Assembly: GCA_028829895.1 (NCBI GenBank)
Contig: CM054177.1
Coordinates: forward strand, 75,942,663 to 76,006,662
Length of the DNA stretch: 64,000 nt
Direction: 5' to 3'
DNA from: Sinotaia quadrata
Lineage: Eukaryota; Mollusca; Gastropoda; Architaenioglossa; Viviparidae
The position numbers and the translations under genes were made by a program. This document shows positions 59,901 through 64,000 of this stretch, piece by piece. A model generated the notes under the pieces. The model saw only the letters and a list, made by a program, of their open reading frames with translations. It made no database searches and had not been told where the DNA came from. How positions within the stretch are numbered: position 1 is the first letter of the stretch; every line of letters starts with the position of its first letter.

Positions 59901-61650
59901 AAACAAGGCAACAAGTCCACTGAAATACTTGTAGCCGTTATGTGCATTACATATCAACATTCTACGACAGTATTTCTAATAAAATAACAGCAACACCAAA
60001 AAACATTAATAATAATGTCATATATTATGACATTCTTAATGATAGTTTCATTAATTAAGACCTTGGCTTTGTTTATAGAGTTAACCTTAAAATTGTGTAA
60101 CATATACGATTAATGCAATTTACACAAGATGAATATTTTTGCATATTTCGTGGAAGGAAAAAAATGTATCTCTTCGTATACAAATTGAAGGTTTTCATTC
60201 AATATTAATTATACTAACAAATATTTCCAAATCTGGAGCTATTTCGAATTGATTGGTTCCTGCCTGAGAACATACATTGACTTATTTACTTTTGTTACTG
60301 CCAGTCTCCACCACGCATGTATTCCACTTGATTTTATCTCTGAGAAACACGTGACCAGGAACTTGACCCTTCTAAGCTTCACGAACAGGCGCGAGCTCTG
60401 TCGACTTTTTGACAAACAAATCGTGCATTGCCTACGTCACTAGTACACATGTACCAACCCCGTGTGTACTTTGTCTCGCTCTGTCCCTCTCTCGTTCTCC
60501 TAACAAAGCGGTGTGCATAACATATTAACATTCTACAATATTTATCAACAAATCATATACTATATTGAGTTATATGTTCGGCTATGATATAGGGGTAAAT
60601 AAATGAAGGAGTGAATTGCATACAATTTATTTTAAAACTATTGTTCAATCACACAATAACAAATACAAAACCCCTCAAAATATATTTAATATGATAACTT
60701 TTATCTAAATTGAATTGGGTCTTTAAAAATATCGGTTCTAACATTGCTGCACTCAAATCGGATTTGACGATACAGAGGGCAGAAAAGAAACATTTCATAG
60801 TAACTTGAGTCGATGATAAAGCTGTGACAGTCATATCAACATCTTGGATAGTGTCAGGGTAGCAGAGTTGTGTACGTTTAGCGCTCACTTCGGAGAACGG
60901 TCAAATTTCTCAACCTCTTTTAGTGCTTGGTAAAGTATTACTTTGATATGATGGGATTTCTCTTTCTTCGAAATTTTCCAAATTTAAGATCCGACGTGAT
61001 CAATTCTATGTGTCTATTTTTTTTTTCAAAATCTTCATCTTCGTGATTACTTTTGATGAAGGTGATGAAGGTGATGAAGGTGATGAAGGTGATTGAATGC
61101 TTTCATTGAAGCGACACGGCTATCGTCTCATCTTCGGTGAGTATACCTTTTATACGAACTTCAAATTTGTACAGTAGAAGATTTCTTGTTTATAGCTCAT
61201 ATTACAATAACTTCACAAAGTACTTTTTACTTCCATTGCTTAAAATGTACTAAATTAACATTTAAAAAAAATACACTGAGATGTTACTTCAATTTTTAAA
61301 AAGTTTATTACCCCCACCTCCTCCTGATTTAAACGTGGATTTGCCTTAGCCTGAAATCTCGCAAGATTTGGAGTCGGCGTCCACTTAAAAACAACCACCT
61401 CCACCATTCTGCTTCCGACTTCACTACCCTGTCTGAAATATATACACAACGAAGAATGAATTTCGCGAACCATTTGTCGACCTCGAAACGTAAGAGCGAG
61501 AAGGTCAAGGGATGACGTTAGACGAATGCGAGACGGTTCGCTTTGCTGGCAGAGTGCTGGGGGTTGGTCTGCACAGTTTATCGGCCCAATGACGACATAG
61601 TACAACAACAGCACATTGGAAACTCAGTCAAAAAGAAACGAAATCTCTTC
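59900..61650. other. Upstream region of serpin D
   Basis: No gene seen. A (GGTGAT/GAAGGT)n-like hexamer run lies at 61046-61092. The last 250 bp before D are GC-richer and include TGACGTTAG (61514) and CCACCTCC-type words; promoter function is only an inference. Confidence 0.35.
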
Positions 61651-61654
61651 AACG

Positions 61655-61715
61655 ATGCCTTCTACGTGCGGCCCAGTGACTTGGATCTGCGTATTTATTC
61701 TTTTCGTTGTAGCAG
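61655..61715 (+). CDS. Serpin gene D exon 1 (signal peptide), gene continues past window
   Basis: ATG at 61655, donor GCAG|GTACGA at 61716; 61 bp, phase 1, exactly like B exon 1. Encodes MPSTCGPVTWICVFILFVVA, sharing TWICV and the VA-G end with B. No exon 2 is visible in the remaining 2.28 kb, fewer bases than B intron 1 (3.1 kb), so the rest of the gene should lie to the right. Upstream sequence resembles B only in the last 30 bases before ATG (GTCAAAAAGAAA versus GACAAAGAGAAA). Identified only by homology; a short exon is easier to misjudge than a domain exon. Confidence 0.78.
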
Positions 61716-62499
61716 GTACGACATTTTGCTGTGGTGTTTGCTCATTGTCACTATTGTTACATGTTTCCAAATTTTGCTGTGGTGTTTGCATTTGATCATT
61801 GTCAGTATTAAGTCTAGTGTAAATAGTGCGACGTAATACCTGAACATGATAATGCTGGGAACATTGCAATGAAACAATAACAACTAAATTTTAGTACAGA
61901 GCTGAGCTGACCTATATTTGCGCATTTTTGTTTTCGAAACACAACACACTGATAAGTTTTAAGCCGTGTGAATACGCCTATATCTTACTAGAATTTATAA
62001 ACTTTGCATTAATTATATATTATATGCAATTCGAATTTTCATTCAAATCATGATTGAAGCAATTCCTACTCCGATTGGTTCGCAGAGTTGGCAGCAATAG
62101 CCATTTAATAAATTGAAAACCTCTTTCACAGTTGTTGTCACTTTTAGCACGCAAAAAGACACTGACTTCTCTTCTCTCTACCAGGCTCTGAGGTGTATAG
62201 ATACGTGTCTGGAAAGCTAAATATTTCACTTCTTGAGTGTCTCGATTTAAAAATCTGTCATTTATCATTATTGTACTGACTTTTTTAATGGCAAGGGGAG
62301 AAATGTTGTCACTCCCCCATGACTATAGATTGCAGTTGTGATGAGATCGCTCTTTAGAACGTGTTTACCGTGCATGAGCACAACTTGTACTTTAGTTGGA
62401 TGTGTTTCGTTCGTTGATCATAGCTTTGTTAAATCCTATGACTTGAATGAGTCTGTTTTGCACATGTCTCTTGCTAAGCCAATCAGCCTGTTTCTTACT

Positions 62500-62760
62500 G
62501 TGTTTATTATCACTCTGGAAAGATGCAATGAACACTGGCGTCTCTAGACTGATTCTAGCGTTGTCCTAATATTTCTGAGAATGTCACAATTAACACAGGC
62601 GTCTCTAGACCGATTCTAATATTGTCCTTATATTTCTTAGCACGTTACAATGAGCACAGCGTCTCTGTACTGATTGTAACATTGTCCTAATATTTCTAAA
62701 ATATTACAATGAACTGGACTGATTCTAGCATTGTACTAATATTTCTTAGAATGTTGACTA
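62500..62760 (+). repeat. ~60-70 bp degenerate tandem array in serpin D intron 1
   Basis: Four units of GCGTCTCTAGACTGATTCTA..ATTGTCCTAATATTTCT..ACAATGAAC, becoming shorter to the right. Confidence 0.88.
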
Positions 62761-63399
62761 TTGTTCTCTCTTATGTCAGAAAGAAAACCATAAAAAAACA
62801 AATTTATGTTACCTCTGAGTTGTTCGCTGTTGCACAACGGAAGACGGCAATGCATTGTGTCCATATAACTTTTGAAACTGCTCGCGGTGTCAACCATACT
62901 TCATCAACATCCGGTCAGGTTCACATAGCTTCGTTATAAAGTTGTCACTAGGTCGTGTAATACGGATCAACAAGACTATTGTTAGAGCTACTATTTTATT
63001 CTCATAAACACTCATTCCAAATTCAAGCTGAAACATCTTTCATCACACTCGATTGTTAACACTTTTCGTCGATAACAGTCGAGAGCAGTATGCCCTGATT
63101 CACATCCGTTACCAGAGTCACGTTAGCGTTCCAAATGTCGCTGTATTTTAGAAAAGTTCACCGGGCGCATCGGCGCTAAGTTTGACGTATGTATAATAAT
63201 ACTGTTTGTCATATAAGTACGTACGCAGTAATTATCATATACACAACCTTTTTAACTGTTAATTAGAGAAAAATATTGTAGAACATTTCCCAGTAAAATA
63301 AAATCTATTTTTTTCATAATATTGACATCGTTGCAGTTGATTCAAATTAAAACAGTTTATAATATAACTGTTCTTGAGCAGCTTTTCTTGTAATAAATA

Positions 63400-63900
63400 C
63401 ATATAAGTTTAACTTTGTGCAGTCTGTCTTGTAGTAACTATTGATAGATTTATTCTTGTGCAGTTTACCTTGTAACAACTGTAGGTAGGTTTAATCTTGT
63501 GTAGTCTTTCTAGTAATAATTAGATAGTTTTATTTAGTAATAACTATTGATAGGTTTTACTCTTGTGCAATATTACTATAGATAGATTTAATAGGTTTAA
63601 TCTTGTGGAGTCTTTCTTGCAATAACTATAGATAGGATAAATCTTATGCAGTCTTTCTTGCAATAACTATAGTTATGTTTGAGTGCGGTCTTGCTTGCAA
63701 TAACTATAGATAGGTTTAATCTTGTGCAGTCTTTCTTGCAATAACTATAGTTATGTTTGAGTGCGGTCTTGCTTGCAATAACTATAGATAGGTTTAATCT
63801 TGTGCAGTCTTTCTTGCAATAACTATAGTTATGTTTGAGTGCGGTCTTGCTTGCAATAACTATAGATAGGTTTAATCTCGTGCGGTCATTCTTTCAATAT
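63400..63900 (+). repeat. Tandem array with 78 bp higher-order unit in serpin D intron 1
   Basis: Basic unit TTTAATCTTGTGCAGTCTTT..CTTGCAATAACTATAGATAGG; from about 63620 it alternates with TTATGTTTGAGTGCGGTCTTG to make a 78 bp two-part unit repeated three times. Confidence 0.92.
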
Positions 63901-64000
63901 CTAAACAGCTTTAATGTTTTGTAACTTTCCTGCAAAACACAGTATATTGTTGTAATCGTTTGAAGCTTTTCTTGCAATAGCTATAGATATCTACAATCTA

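Larger units (their letters stand above)
61716..64000. other. Serpin D intron 1, 5' part
   Basis: Non-coding to the window end. Starts with two copies of TTTTGCTGTGGTGTTTGC and contains two tandem arrays. No exon 2 recognised. Confidence 0.5.

Overview
This is a metazoan nuclear window: long introns with GT..AG borders, many di-, tri- and tetranucleotide arrays, and decayed LTR, LINE and mariner-type elements. The mix of (ATCT)n arrays, an RLE-type LINE, a BovB/RTE- or jockey-like LINE fragment and Gypsy copies suggests a mollusc (gastropod or cephalopod). That taxonomic call is an inference from repeat style, not from a marker gene.

The host content is a tandem cluster of secreted-type serpins on the plus strand. 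Gene A (exons 3-8, 774-11449) enters from the left edge. Gene B (17243-31507) is complete in 8 exons and predicts 437 aa with a signal peptide. Gene C (32573-53121) has exons 3-8 but no leader exons. Gene D shows only its signal-peptide exon (61655-61715) before the window ends. All copies share the same exon borders and phases: 61 bp phase 1, 120 bp phase 1, about 165 bp phase 1, 214/211 bp phase 2, 158/152 bp phase 1, 109 bp phase 2, 331 bp phase 0, and a last exon carrying the reactive centre loop (RCL) and C-terminus. The three RCLs diverge strongly: A has a canonical hinge with Arg-Ser at P1-P1', B has a loop four residues short, and C has a non-canonical Lys-Asp-Ser hinge. A decayed inverted serpin copy (exons 1, 2 and half of 4) lies between A and B on the minus strand.

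The B/C junction is the most interesting structure. The 3' flank of every gene ends in an (ATCT)n array, and intron 2 of A and B also carries one. Between B and C there is one array with a 3'-flank sequence on its left and an intron-2 sequence on its right. It looks as if recombination between the two microsatellites removed the 5' end of C. C may now be silent or may borrow B's exons 1-2, which are phase compatible.

Mobile DNA: nested minus-strand RLE-type LINE copies inside a (TAA)n array of A intron 7 (8.1-11.0 kb); a roughly 1.3 kb solo-LTR-like element in A intron 4 whose empty site is visible in C, with relatives at four other places; a LINE reverse transcriptase fragment with a (GATA)n tail in C intron 4; a Gypsy relic with protease then integrase in C intron 5 (minus); a 228 bp mariner derivative in C intron 7; and a Gypsy relic ordered gag, integrase, RT, RNase H between C and D (plus). 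The last two Gypsy relics share the unusual Copia-like domain order. No rRNA, tRNA or CRISPR array was seen.
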